Below, piece by piece: positions 1 to 7,954 of a stretch of DNA of 64,000 bases (positions are counted from its first letter, which is position 1; every line of letters starts with the position of its first letter). The DNA is from Gemmatimonadota bacterium (GTDB taxonomy: Bacteria > Gemmatimonadota > Gemmatimonadetes > Longimicrobiales > Gaopeijiaceae). The position numbers were made by a program, and so were the translations under genes. The DNA is taken from assembly GCA_028873595.1 (NCBI GenBank), contig JAPPOV010000021.1, forward strand, positions 39,798-103,797, given 5' to 3'. The notes below the pieces were generated by a model. That model was not told the origin of the DNA. It saw only the letters and a program-made list of their open reading frames with translations, and ran no database searches.

Positions 1-168
1 GACACGGAGGAGGGTCTCACCCTCCACGTCCCGGTCCCACATCTGAAGAGGGTATTCGATCGGGATCTCGGCCGAGAGAGGCCGCGGCTGCTCAATGTCC
101 GCATCCACACTGCACGCTACGGACGTGACACCCACTGCGATACCCAGGACCCTCAGGGTTGGCCTCAA
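1..168 (-). CDS. TonB-like C-terminal domain protein, N-terminal part only
   Basis: Partial gene running off the left edge; 56 codons are visible. The start is a TTG whose bases overlap the TGA stop of mutS (TTGA, 165-168), so it is probably translated by coupling to mutS. The N-terminus is a short hydrophobic leader ending in SVAC, which could be a weak lipobox. It is followed by a spacer and the stretch YPLQMWDRDVEGETLLRV, which matches the start of a TonB C-terminal domain (family pattern: YP..l...gveG.v.v.v). The family links inner-membrane energy to outer-membrane transporters, or acts as a periplasmic interaction module. The rest of the domain lies outside the window, so the role is inferred from this segment alone. 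Confidence 0.7.
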   Translation of the reverse strand, partial: MRPTLRVLGIAVGVTSVACSVDADIEQPRPLSAEIPIEYPLQMWDRDVEGETLLRV

Positions 169-2783
169 CCGTCATCCCCGCGTCTCGTGACGCTGCCGAA
201 TTCGTACAGAATCTGTAGAGCCTCCCGCGGCGACAGTTCGTCGGGATCGAGCGACCTGAGACGCGTGACGATGGGATGCTCCGCAGAGAACATCGAAAGC
301 TGATGTGGAGGTGGCTCGGACTCGGGTCGGTGCACACCATGACGCCCCAATCCCTCACCGCCTCCTGTATGAGTTCCCTCCAGCTCGGACAGAAGTTCCC
401 GCGCGCGCGCAACGATTCCGTCGGGGAGTCCCGCGAGACGTGCGACCTGGATTCCGTACGAGCGATCGGCACCACCATCTGCGAGTCGACGGAGGAATAC
501 GATTTCGTCCCCGACCTCACGCACGGAAACGTTCATGTTCTTCACCCCGTCCAGAAGATCACCGAGTTGCGTCAGCTCGTGGTAATGAGTCGCAAAGACG
601 GTCTTGGCGCCAATGTGCTCGTGCACGTGCTCGGTAACCGCCCACGCGATCGACACACCATCGTACGTCGACGTCCCGCGGCCGATCTCGTCGAGGAGCA
701 CCAGGCTGCGGTCGCTCGCCCCATGCACGATGGCCGCGGTCTCACTCATTTCGACCATGAATGTCGACTGACCTCGCGCCAGATTGTCCGACGCTCCGAC
801 CCGAGTGAAGATCCGGTCTGCCACCGGAAGCCGCGCCGCATCTGCGGGCACGAAGGCTCCCATCTGCGCGAGAAGCTGGATGAGGCCGATCTGACGCAAC
901 ACGGTGCTCTTACCAGCCATGTTCGGCCCAGTCAGAACCACAATGTACCCGGCGTCGTCGAGGACGAGGTCGTTGGGGATGAACTCCTCCCGCGGCATCA
1001 TCGTCTCGACGACAGGGTGCCGTCCGGCTCGGATCTCGAGTTCGAACCCCGTGTGCACCTCGGGGCGCACATACCCTCGGCGTAACGCCACCTGAGCGAG
1101 CGTACCGAGGACGTCGAGGGAAGCGATCCGCGCGCCAGTTTCCTGCAGGCGGGTCACGGCCTCGCCGACCTGCTCCCGGACCGCGGAGAAGAGCTGCACC
1201 TCGAGCCCTCCAATCCGGTCCTCGGCCCCGAACACCTTCTCCTCCCACTCCTTCAGCTCGGGCGTGAAGTAGCGCTCGCCGTTCGTGAGCGTCTGCTTTC
1301 GGACATAGTCGTCGGGCACCTTGTCGAGGTTGGCTTTCGTCACCTCGAGGTAATACCCGAACACCTTATTGAACCCCACCTTGAGCGAGCCTATACCCGT
1401 GCGCTCGCGCTCGCGCACCTGCAAGCTGGCGATGAAGTCCCTCGCACCGTCTCGCACCGTACGGATCTCGTCGAGCTCCGCTGACCACCCCTCACGGATC
1501 ACACCACCGTCCTGCAACGTGGCGGGGGGGTCTTCCGCGATCGCGCGCGTCAGCAGGTCGCGAACGTCATCCAGCAAGTCCAGCTCCACACCGAGCGCTC
1601 TCGAGAGCTCGGAGGACGTCCCGTGGCACGCCTCCTGAACGGCCGGCAGGCGCTCGAGCGAGCGGCGCAAGCTCATCAGGTCCCTGGGGGCGACCCGCAG
1701 CGTTCCGAACTTGCCGGCCAGTCGCTCCAGGTCATGTACGCCCGAAAGTGCATCCCGAAGCCGCTGATTCAGCTCCGGGGCCTCGACGAGCTCGGTGACC
1801 GCACTCTGCCGGGCCCAGATCTCTTCGGGCACGACGAGCGGCTCGAGCACCCACCGACGAAGCAGACGCCCGCCCATGGCGGTCACCGTGTCATCCAGCA
1901 CATCCAGGAGGGTTCCACCCTCTTCCCCACCGCGCATCGGCTCGATCAGTTCGAGATTTCGACGCGTCATCTCGTCGAGAAGCATCACCCTCCCGGGCCG
2001 CTGGATGCGTACCGGCTGGAGGTGGGTCACCCCGGCAGGTCGGATTTCCCCCAGATACTGGATGAGCGAGCCCGCCGCACGTACGAGTGCTGTGTCGTCG
2101 GACTGGAAGCCCAGTCCGTCGAGCGACTGGAGTGCATAGACACGGAGGAGTTCGGGGCCACACACGTCTTCCTCGAACATCCAGTCGTCCCGAATGGTTC
2201 GGGGGACGCCGCTCGGCACAGCACGATCCAGCTCCCGGTCCTCGGCCCCAGCACGCGGGACAAGCACCTCCGAGGGTTCGAGCCGTCCGAGTTCCGCCCT
2301 CAGTTCCTCCATCGGTACAGACTGCACGACCATCTCGCCCGTCGAGATATCGAGGGCCGCGACCGCGTACTCGTCCACGCCAGTCCCGACCACGGACACG
2401 AGAAAGTTGTTCTTCCGCTCTGTCAGGAGGCCCTCGGCGAGTACCGTACCGGGAGTGACCGTCTCCGTCACCTCACGCTTCACGATCCCTTTCGCCTGAG
2501 CCGGATCCTCGACTTGATCGCAGATTGCGACCCGGCGCCCCATCTTGACCAGGCGGGCGAGGTAGTCGTCGAGCGCCTTCGCCGGAACACCAGCGAGCGG
2601 TACGCGTGCGGCGGATCCGTTGTTGCGCGACGTCAGCGTCAGCCCGAGGAGCTTTGCACCCTCTTCCGCGTCACCGTGGAAGAGTTCGTAGAAGTCGCCC
2701 ACGCGAAAGAAGAGGAGCGAATCCCGATGCCGGGACTTCGCTTCTCGCCACTGCTGCATGAGGGGTGTGTCGCCCGAAGCCAT
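165..2783 (-). CDS. mutS: DNA mismatch repair protein MutS
   Basis: MutS recognises mismatched or looped DNA as a dimer, then recruits MutL in an ATP-dependent way. The protein is about 872 aa, the usual MutS1 length. The mismatch-reading F-Y-E motif is at about residues 31-33, inside the N-terminal domain. The connector, lever and clamp domains follow. The ABC-type ATPase carries a Walker A (GPNMAGKST, about residue 620), a signature STFMVEMSETA, and a Walker B ending in LLDEIGRGTSTYDG. I chose the ATG at 2783 (MASGDTPLM), where family similarity begins; the frame is open 11 codons further to a TTG at 2816. It lies divergent from the 2889 operon. The C-terminus is rich in Gly, Pro and His before the final helical segment. 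Confidence 0.98.
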   Translation of the reverse strand: MASGDTPLMQQWREAKSRHRDSLLFFRVGDFYELFHGDAEEGAKLLGLTLTSRNNGSAARVPLAGVPAKALDDYLARLVKMGRRVAICDQVEDPAQAKGIVKREVTETVTPGTVLAEGLLTERKNNFLVSVVGTGVDEYAVAALDISTGEMVVQSVPMEELRAELGRLEPSEVLVPRAGAEDRELDRAVPSGVPRTIRDDWMFEEDVCGPELLRVYALQSLDGLGFQSDDTALVRAAGSLIQYLGEIRPAGVTHLQPVRIQRPGRVMLLDEMTRRNLELIEPMRGGEEGGTLLDVLDDTVTAMGGRLLRRWVLEPLVVPEEIWARQSAVTELVEAPELNQRLRDALSGVHDLERLAGKFGTLRVAPRDLMSLRRSLERLPAVQEACHGTSSELSRALGVELDLLDDVRDLLTRAIAEDPPATLQDGGVIREGWSAELDEIRTVRDGARDFIASLQVRERERTGIGSLKVGFNKVFGYYLEVTKANLDKVPDDYVRKQTLTNGERYFTPELKEWEEKVFGAEDRIGGLEVQLFSAVREQVGEAVTRLQETGARIASLDVLGTLAQVALRRGYVRPEVHTGFELEIRAGRHPVVETMMPREEFIPNDLVLDDAGYIVVLTGPNMAGKSTVLRQIGLIQLLAQMGAFVPADAARLPVADRIFTRVGASDNLARGQSTFMVEMSETAAIVHGASDRSLVLLDEIGRGTSTYDGVSIAWAVTEHVHEHIGAKTVFATHYHELTQLGDLLDGVKNMNVSVREVGDEIVFLRRLADGGADRSYGIQVARLAGLPDGIVARARELLSELEGTHTGGGEGLGRHGVHRPESEPPPHQLSMFSAEHPIVTRLRSLDPDELSPREALQILYEFGSVTRRGDDG

Positions 2784-2888
2784 TTGTGAACTTATCCGGG
2801 TGGGAAGGGGGCTCAAGGCGGGGCATCGACATCACGTCCGGGCCTGGACCTGCCCAAGAACAAGACCATTACGTCGAGGACGGCCAAC
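2784..2888. promoter_or_regulatory. Divergent intergenic region between mutS and the 2889 operon
   Basis: About 105 bases separate the divergent mutS and NTF2-like genes, so promoters for both directions should lie here. I see no clear minus-10 or operator element. The region is inferred to be regulatory from gene orientation only. Confidence 0.4.
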
Positions 2889-3464
2889 ATGATCCAGATT
2901 CTTGATCGCAACGTACGCCGTGCGACCTCACTCGCGGGCACCACAGTGGCCCTGGCGCTCGTCACCGGAGCGTTGATCACGGTGGAAGCTCAGGAGGCCG
3001 ACCCCGTCGATGTCGAGTCGATCGATGCCATCATCACAGCCGTCTACGACGTGATCTCCGGAGATGCCGGAGAGCCTCGGGACTGGAGCCGGTGGAACAC
3101 ACTCTTCCTGGAAGAAGCGACACTCAGTCCTACCGGGCCGACGCAGGACGGCCGCTGGGGTCGTGCCATCATCGCTCCAAGTGACTACCCTCGTCGCGTC
3201 GGGTCGACCCTGGAGCGCGACGGATTCGTAGAGGCTGAGGTCCACCGGGTGACCGAGCGCTTCGGCAATATCGCCCACGTCTTCAGCACCTACGCCTCCT
3301 TTCGCAACCGCGCGGACACGGAGCCGTTCCAGCGTGGCATCAACTCCTTCCAGCTCCTGTACGACGGAACCCGCTGGTGGGTGGTCTCGATCTTCTGGCA
3401 GGCTGAGACAACAGAGTACCCGATTCCGGAGAAGTACACCGGCGACATTGGAGATGTGAAATGA
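2889..3464 (+). CDS. Exported NTF2/SnoaL-like protein
   Basis: 191 aa. An N-terminal signal-like segment (residues about 12-34, ending near VEAQEA) is followed by an NTF2-like cone fold. Recognisable parts are an early helix (SIDAIITAVYDVISG), a W-rich segment (DWSRWNTLF) and a C-terminal sheet with WWVVSIFW. Such proteins are often catalytic (isomerase or hydrolase-like) or ligand-binding; no active-site residues can be assigned, so the substrate is unknown. Its stop codon overlaps the start of the next gene by ATGA, making it the first gene of a coupled three-gene operon with a DUF302 protein and another NTF2-like protein. Confidence 0.75.
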   Translation: MIQILDRNVRRATSLAGTTVALALVTGALITVEAQEADPVDVESIDAIITAVYDVISGDAGEPRDWSRWNTLFLEEATLSPTGPTQDGRWGRAIIAPSDYPRRVGSTLERDGFVEAEVHRVTERFGNIAHVFSTYASFRNRADTEPFQRGINSFQLLYDGTRWWVVSIFWQAETTEYPIPEKYTGDIGDVK

Positions 3465-3862
3465 GCACTGAACTGAGCTACGGATTCAAGAAGATCCTCA
3501 CCATGTCGGTGGAGGATGCCGAGGCCCGAGTCCGTGAGGCCCTCGGGGCCGAAGGATTCGGCATCCTGACCGAGATCGACATTCAGTCGACGTTCAAGGA
3601 GAAGCTCGATGTCGATTTCAGGCCATACCGGATTCTCGGCGCATGCAGCCCCCCGGTCGCCTGGCAGGCATTGAACGAAGAGGACGACATCGGACTCCTG
3701 CTCCCGTGCAACGTGGTGGTATACGCGGGTGCAGAAGCGGGAACCTCTGTTGTCGCGATCCTCGATCCCGTCCAGCAACTCGCCGTCTCCGGTCGTGACG
3801 ACCTCGGGCCAGTGGCCGATGAGGTTCAGGCGCGTTTGAAGCGGGTCCTGGAGGCACTATGA
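3461..3862 (+). CDS. DUF302 family protein
   Basis: 133 aa, with no signal peptide. The pattern matches DUF302: an N-terminal helix with SVEDAEARVREAL, then GFGILTEIDIQSTFKEKL, then FRPYRILGACSPPVAWQAL, then LLLPCNVVVY. The family is small, dimeric and of unknown biochemistry. It recurs next to sulfur or heavy-metal genes in other genomes, but no such neighbour is seen here. The ATG overlaps the preceding stop (ATGA, 3461-3464) and the TGA overlaps the following start (3859-3862), so all three genes are probably made together. Confidence 0.9.
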   Translation: MSTELSYGFKKILTMSVEDAEARVREALGAEGFGILTEIDIQSTFKEKLDVDFRPYRILGACSPPVAWQALNEEDDIGLLLPCNVVVYAGAEAGTSVVAILDPVQQLAVSGRDDLGPVADEVQARLKRVLEAL

Positions 3863-4365
3863 CACACGTACGCTCGACCGGCGCAGCGGTCGTCGCCCTC
3901 GCCTTCCAGCTCGTTCTGACCGCATGCCAGCCGGACTCGTCGGATGTCGGCACAACGCCCAACCGGACTGAGGAGGTCGAGGCGCTCACTGCGGCAGCTC
4001 TGGCGTACCAGGCCGCCGCCTCCGCCAAGGACGCGAACGCCGTGGTCGCCATGTACGACGAGACCGCAATCATGATCCCACCCAACGCCGAGATCGTTGA
4101 CGAGGGTCTGGAAGGCGTTCAGAACTACCAGTTCGGATTCATCGTCACCCCCGGCGTCGCACTCGACTTCGAACTCGTCCGAGTGGACGTCGCCGCTTCG
4201 GGTGACATCGGATGGACGTTCGCCATCGGAGATATCACGATCGATCGCGAAGGTCAGCCTCCGGGCCGCGACATCGTTCGTGATTTCCACACGTGGAAGA
4301 AGCAGCCCGATGGGTCGTGGAAGATCGTCGTGGACATGTGGAACTCGGGCATGCCCGCCGGCTGA
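3859..4365 (+). CDS. NTF2-like (DUF4440/SgcJ-type) lipoprotein
   Basis: 168 aa. The N-terminus is a lipoprotein signal (hydrophobic core, then VLTAC near residue 22), so it is probably anchored to a membrane facing the periplasm. The mature part is a DUF4440/SnoaL-like domain: helix EVEALTAAALAYQAAASAKDANAVVAMY, then DETAIMIPPNAEIV, ending with WKKQPDGSWKIVVDMWNSG. This W-rich terminal strand is typical of ketosteroid-isomerase-like proteins. Substrate unknown. Translation is coupled to the DUF302 gene by an ATGA overlap. Confidence 0.85.
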   Translation: MTHVRSTGAAVVALAFQLVLTACQPDSSDVGTTPNRTEEVEALTAAALAYQAAASAKDANAVVAMYDETAIMIPPNAEIVDEGLEGVQNYQFGFIVTPGVALDFELVRVDVAASGDIGWTFAIGDITIDREGQPPGRDIVRDFHTWKKQPDGSWKIVVDMWNSGMPAG

Positions 4366-4424
4366 CGTCCGTCCCGCATCGTGCGTGGATCGTCCTGGCC
4401 GGGGCGGGCGGAACGTTCCCCCGC

Positions 4425-5309
4425 TCAGTTCCCGGCCGGTCGCTCCTTGCGATCGTCGCGAACCAGCGCGGCGCTGATGCCCTGCGCCGTCAATGCTTCG
4501 AGCAGTTCGACGGCGGCAGCCCGCTCTGCGAAGCGCCCAACACGAACGTGGGTAAACTGACTACCGTCGACCTGAACGAGCCGGACGTCGATGTCCTGTC
4601 CGCGCGCCTCTTCATACAGCGCGACGGCGCGTTCCTCATCGGCGAAGGCGCCGAGTTGGACGAAATAGTTCATGACCGGCTCAGCTACCGATTCTTCTGT
4701 CTCCTCGGGTGAGTCCACGTTCTGTTCGACCGTGATGGAGTCCTGAGCCTTTGACTCAGTCGTGTCGACGTCGGCCACCTCATCCGTCGGCTCGACGGGA
4801 CGCGTCGGCGTGTCACCCGGCGGAGGCAACGGACCCGCATCGACGATCCACTCCTGAGCCCGTTCCCACGCATCCGACCTGCGATAGTCACGCTCCAACG
4901 TCTCGAGATATCGACGGGTGTCCGACTCGTCGCCCATGGCCCATGAAGCCTGCGCAAGCCGAAGCACGGCATCCGGGGTGAACTGTCCGCTCGGATACAG
5001 CAGCGCGAGCCGCTGAAAATCCAGCTCGGCCTGAACCGGGTCGACAGTCAGTCGGCCACGTAGCCAGAGGCCCCGTTGCACGTCCCTTCGGGAGGCATCG
5101 TCCCGCTCATTGTCCCACCAGTCCAGAAGGGCCGCGCGTGCCTCTTCCGTGCGACCGAGTCGGGTCATCTGCTCGACGGCTTCGAGCCCGGACTGGGCCG
5201 AAACGGGCGTGGCGCTCACGCCGAAGTCGATTCCGAACCCGAGCAAACCAAGCGCGAGCGACCCGGCGACTCGCCCGGACCGTAACAACGCGTTACGCCT
5301 CTCGTTCAT
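4425..5309 (-). CDS. SPOR-domain protein with TPR-like helices
   Basis: About 294 aa. After a signal peptide (ending near VSAQS) comes a helical region with TPR-like spacing (EEARAALLDWW..., RLALLYPSGQFTPDAVLRLAQASWAMGDESDTRRYLETLE), an acidic Pro/Thr/Glu-rich linker and a C-terminal SPOR domain (NYFVQLGAFADEERAVALYEEA... THVRVGRFAERAAAVELLEAL). SPOR domains bind denuded peptidoglycan glycans, often at division sites; the N-terminal part resembles YbgF-type tetratricopeptide proteins. The ATG at 5309 overlaps the holA stop by ATGA (5306-5309), so it is translationally coupled to holA. A longer in-frame start at 5345 would lie inside holA and is less likely. Confidence 0.85.
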   Translation of the reverse strand: MNERRNALLRSGRVAGSLALGLLGFGIDFGVSATPVSAQSGLEAVEQMTRLGRTEEARAALLDWWDNERDDASRRDVQRGLWLRGRLTVDPVQAELDFQRLALLYPSGQFTPDAVLRLAQASWAMGDESDTRRYLETLERDYRRSDAWERAQEWIVDAGPLPPPGDTPTRPVEPTDEVADVDTTESKAQDSITVEQNVDSPEETEESVAEPVMNYFVQLGAFADEERAVALYEEARGQDIDVRLVQVDGSQFTHVRVGRFAERAAAVELLEALTAQGISAALVRDDRKERPAGN

Positions 5310-6259
5310 GCTGCCTCCGCGCGGACTCGAAGCCCGAGGATCCACGCTTCCAGGAAGTGTTCATCCGTGTGGGGACTCGCCTTCAGGAGCCGATCCACGT
5401 CGAGCAACCCGGCGAGTGCCGAGTCGATCTCGGCTGACGTCCACCGTCGAGCCTGTGTCGCGACACGACCCGCGAGCCACCTCTGGTGCCGCGGCAGAGA
5501 GCGCTCCAATCCGCCCGCGCCTTCCTCCGCGGCGATACCCAGCCGAAGGAACTGTGTTGCCAACCCGATCACGAGCCCAACGCCATTCTCGCCCTGTTGC
5601 ATCAGAAGCGGAAGGGTCCTCGCAGCCTCGTCGAACTTCCGATCGCCAACCAGATCGAACCACCGCCAGCGATCCTGCGACGGAAGCTTCGTTCCGGCGG
5701 CTGCTACGTCTTCGATGGTCACCGTGCCCCGGTCGCCCACGAAGTCCGCCAGCTTGCTGAGCTCCTGAGACAGAACCCCGAGGTTCGTCCCGATCGCGAC
5801 ACCGAGTGCCTGGGCTGCATCCGGAGCGAAGTCGATGCCATGCTCACCCTGGGCACGCTGCATGATCCAGCCGGGCACGTCCGCCTCATTGATCGCTTTG
5901 AACTCTACAGAACGAGCTGCACGAGCGAGCGTCGAGTAGAACTTCGCCTTCGACCCTGCCGGAACCGTGCAACTCATGATCAGCGCCAGGCCGGGCGGTG
6001 GATCTCCCGCAATCCGGATGAGTTCCTCTCTGGCGTGCTTCGATGAGGCGAGCCCCTCGACTTCACGGAGAACGACGACACGCCACTCTGCCATCATGGG
6101 AGGAGTGGCGATCACCGAAGCGAGCGTCTCCGTGTCGACCTCGGTGCCCCGAAGGAGATCGAGATTGAAGTCGCGCGTCGCTTCATCCAGATGCGCATCG
6201 ATCAGCGCCCGAACGGCCTGGTCCTTCTGGAAGTGATCCGCGCCATGGAGATAGAACAC
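5306..6259 (-). CDS. holA: DNA polymerase III subunit delta
   Basis: 317 aa. HolA is the clamp-loader subunit that opens the beta clamp. The N-terminus VFYLHGADHFQKDQAVRALI matches the family opening (YLL.G.D.fl..ea). The AAA+-like lid and the C-terminal helical collar follow (GENGVGLVIGLATQFLRLG; WTSAEIDSALAGLLDVDRLLKAS). No Walker A is present, as expected for delta. The start is uncertain: GTG at 6259 is used, but the frame is open upstream toward the anti-sigma stop and the usual family N-terminus is slightly longer. It lies 44 nt after the anti-sigma gene and overlaps the SPOR gene. Confidence 0.92.
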   Translation of the reverse strand: MFYLHGADHFQKDQAVRALIDAHLDEATRDFNLDLLRGTEVDTETLASVIATPPMMAEWRVVVLREVEGLASSKHAREELIRIAGDPPPGLALIMSCTVPAGSKAKFYSTLARAARSVEFKAINEADVPGWIMQRAQGEHGIDFAPDAAQALGVAIGTNLGVLSQELSKLADFVGDRGTVTIEDVAAAGTKLPSQDRWRWFDLVGDRKFDEAARTLPLLMQQGENGVGLVIGLATQFLRLGIAAEEGAGGLERSLPRHQRWLAGRVATQARRWTSAEIDSALAGLLDVDRLLKASPHTDEHFLEAWILGLRVRAEAA

Positions 6260-6303
6260 GCCACCGAGCGTCGTGCCCAGCGCAGGTACCGCGTCCAGAG
6301 CGC

Positions 6304-6861
6304 TCAGCGGTCGAACTGACCGACCCGACGCACGCTCGAGCGCCGTTCGTACCGCTGCGACAGCGGTGAGTAGTCGTAGATGAGCTGGTTGGCCCAGAGC
6401 CCTTCGTCCAGATCGGGCTCGACTTCGGTCGTGCTGAACACATCCGGCGGCGTCACGCTCATCGGTCGAGTCGCGCCACGGCGGGGAGGGCCGTCCACCA
6501 CGAGAACCGGCAACTGGACCGCCGGAGCGCGCATGAAGAGCGTCGGCGACCAGGCCACGGCCGTCAGGAGGAGCGCAATGCTCAAGACCGTCATGGCGGA
6601 TGCCCCCGAGGCGGCGTGCGCCGTGAGCGCCCGCTCATCATCGACGTGGAAGAGACGGTGCTTGAGCCTCGGCCCGAAGTCGTCTCGGAGTTCTGGCTCG
6701 GGCAACGCCCGCAGAAGCTCAGCTCCGTGCACCAGCACGTTCCGGTACCGCACGCACGTGGAGCAGTGCTCCAGGTGGTTTCCGATCGCGGTCCGCTCGG
6801 CCGGCGGAGACACGCCGTCCAGGTAGTCCGTGAAGCATGCTACGACATCGGAACAGTTCAT
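6304..6861 (-). CDS. Anti-sigma factor, zinc-finger (zf-HC2) type
   Basis: 185 aa. The N-terminal zinc-binding anti-sigma domain starts MNCSDVVACFTDYLDG and contains the H-x3-C-x2-C motif in HLEHCSTC (about residues 30-37). One transmembrane helix (about residues 95-115, MTVLSIALLLTAVAW) leads to a short periplasmic tail. Such proteins hold an ECF sigma factor at the membrane until a signal releases it. The partner is the sigma factor at 7041-7694, directly upstream. I placed the start at the ATG at 6861 where zf-HC2 similarity begins; the frame stays open further upstream but with no family similarity. Confidence 0.88.
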   Translation of the reverse strand: MNCSDVVACFTDYLDGVSPPAERTAIGNHLEHCSTCVRYRNVLVHGAELLRALPEPELRDDFGPRLKHRLFHVDDERALTAHAASGASAMTVLSIALLLTAVAWSPTLFMRAPAVQLPVLVVDGPPRRGATRPMSVTPPDVFSTTEVEPDLDEGLWANQLIYDYSPLSQRYERRSSVRRVGQFDR

Positions 6862-6958
6862 TCGTATCGGCTCGCCGATCCGGGCCCGGACACCATCGGT
6901 CCGAGAACCACGTTCAGGTGATACTGAGGGCTTCCCGCCGGGTTCCCCACACGAGCGA

Positions 6959-6987
6959 GCCCCCGCCGAGTCTCCCCGGACGGGGGC
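6959..6987. repeat. Inverted repeat between sigma and anti-sigma genes
   Basis: Arms GCCCCCG (6959-6965) and CGGGGGC (6981-6987) are perfect complements with a 15-nt loop. It sits in the 179-nt gap between the sigma stop and the anti-sigma start. There is no following T-run on the minus strand, so attenuation or mRNA stability is possible, while a classic terminator is not shown. Confidence 0.45.
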
Positions 6988-7040
6988 TTCCCCCTCACCC
7001 AACCCCTGTCGAACCCCGCTCTCCTGGCCGCTGACCTCCG

Positions 7041-7694
7041 TCAGTCGATCATCGGTGCGATGATGTGCGCGAAGTTGTTGCGCGCACGGTTCAATCGACT
7101 CTTCACGGTACCGAGGTTGCAGCCGGTGATGTCGGCAATCTCCTCGTACGTCTTCCCTTCCATTTCTCGGAGAACGAAGACGATCCGATGATGCTCCGGT
7201 AGCTGCTTCACGGCCTCCTCGACCTTCGCCCGGAGATGTCGCTTCCGGAACAGGTCGTCCGGCTTGTACTGCGTGTCTTCCCATTCGAGTGGGCGGTGAT
7301 CGGCATCCCAGTGCTTCTTGAGCGTCTGGAACAGGACCAGGGGGTTCCGAGACCGGTTCCTGAGCTCATTCTTCGCCAGATTGCTCGCGATCGTGTAGAT
7401 CCACGTTGAGAACTTCTTCGTCTGATCAAAGCGGTGCAGGTGCCGGTACACCCGCACAAACGTCTCCTGCACGAGGTCCTGCCCTCGCTCCCGGTCCCCG
7501 ATGGTCCGGTAGACGAAGTTCAAGAGCCTCTGGTCGTACCGGCGGACGAGCTCGCCGAAGGCCCGGGGGTCGCCATCGAGCGATGCCTGGACAACCTCCG
7601 AATCGGTCATCTCACCCAGCTTCAGCCGATGCTGGCGAGCCGCGCTCGGTACCACCTGCAGTTCCGTCTTGTCTTTCGCTCTAGCCCTGGCCAC
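7041..7694 (-). CDS. RNA polymerase sigma factor, ECF subfamily
   Basis: 217 aa. Sigma region 2 is clear (AFGELVRRYDQRLLNFVYRTIGDRERGQDLVQETFVRVYRHL, then FSTWIYTIASNLAKNELRNRSR). Region 4 follows (AVKQLPEHHRIVFVLREMEGKTYEEIADITGCNLGTVKSRLNRARN). Region 3 is absent, as in ECF sigma factors. The GTG start at 7694 has a strong ribosome-binding site, GAGGAGG followed by TGACGC. The next gene downstream is a zf-HC2 anti-sigma factor, the usual regulator. The N-terminus is slightly extended with basic residues compared with minimal ECF proteins. Confidence 0.95.
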   Translation of the reverse strand: MARARAKDKTELQVVPSAARQHRLKLGEMTDSEVVQASLDGDPRAFGELVRRYDQRLLNFVYRTIGDRERGQDLVQETFVRVYRHLHRFDQTKKFSTWIYTIASNLAKNELRNRSRNPLVLFQTLKKHWDADHRPLEWEDTQYKPDDLFRKRHLRAKVEEAVKQLPEHHRIVFVLREMEGKTYEEIADITGCNLGTVKSRLNRARNNFAHIIAPMID

Positions 7695-7818
7695 GCGTCA
7701 CCTCCTCATCGCGGCAAACCGCCGTTTCGGCAGATGCACTCCCAGTACGCCCACTGAGTAATGCAGGGGCCGTGCCAACCCCGTAATGCCGCTTGTTCCG
7801 ACGCCTCTGATCTCGACC

Positions 7819-7857
7819 GTCCTATCCATGTGACGTCTCAAAGGGACGAAATAGGAC
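7819..7857. promoter_or_regulatory. Inverted repeat upstream of the ECF sigma gene
   Basis: Arms GTCCTAT (7819-7825) and ATAGGAC (7851-7857) flank a 25-nt centre that contains a GACGTC palindrome. It sits about 125 nt before the sigma start at 7694 within the 260-nt gap 7695-7954. It may be a regulator-binding site or leader structure. No other gene is convincing in this gap; a 65-codon ORF there lacks family similarity. Confidence 0.4.
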
Positions 7858-7954
7858 AGGATGGCAGCAACCCATACGCGCCAAGCCTCATACATCAGAT
7901 ACGTAAGGGGTGCGAAGTGGTTGCAGGCGACCTACGAGCGCATTCGGCCGCAGC

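Noticed and set aside
7698..7895. 65-codon ORF upstream of the sigma gene
   Set aside because: Overlaps the regulatory region and ribosome-binding site of the sigma gene; no family pattern.
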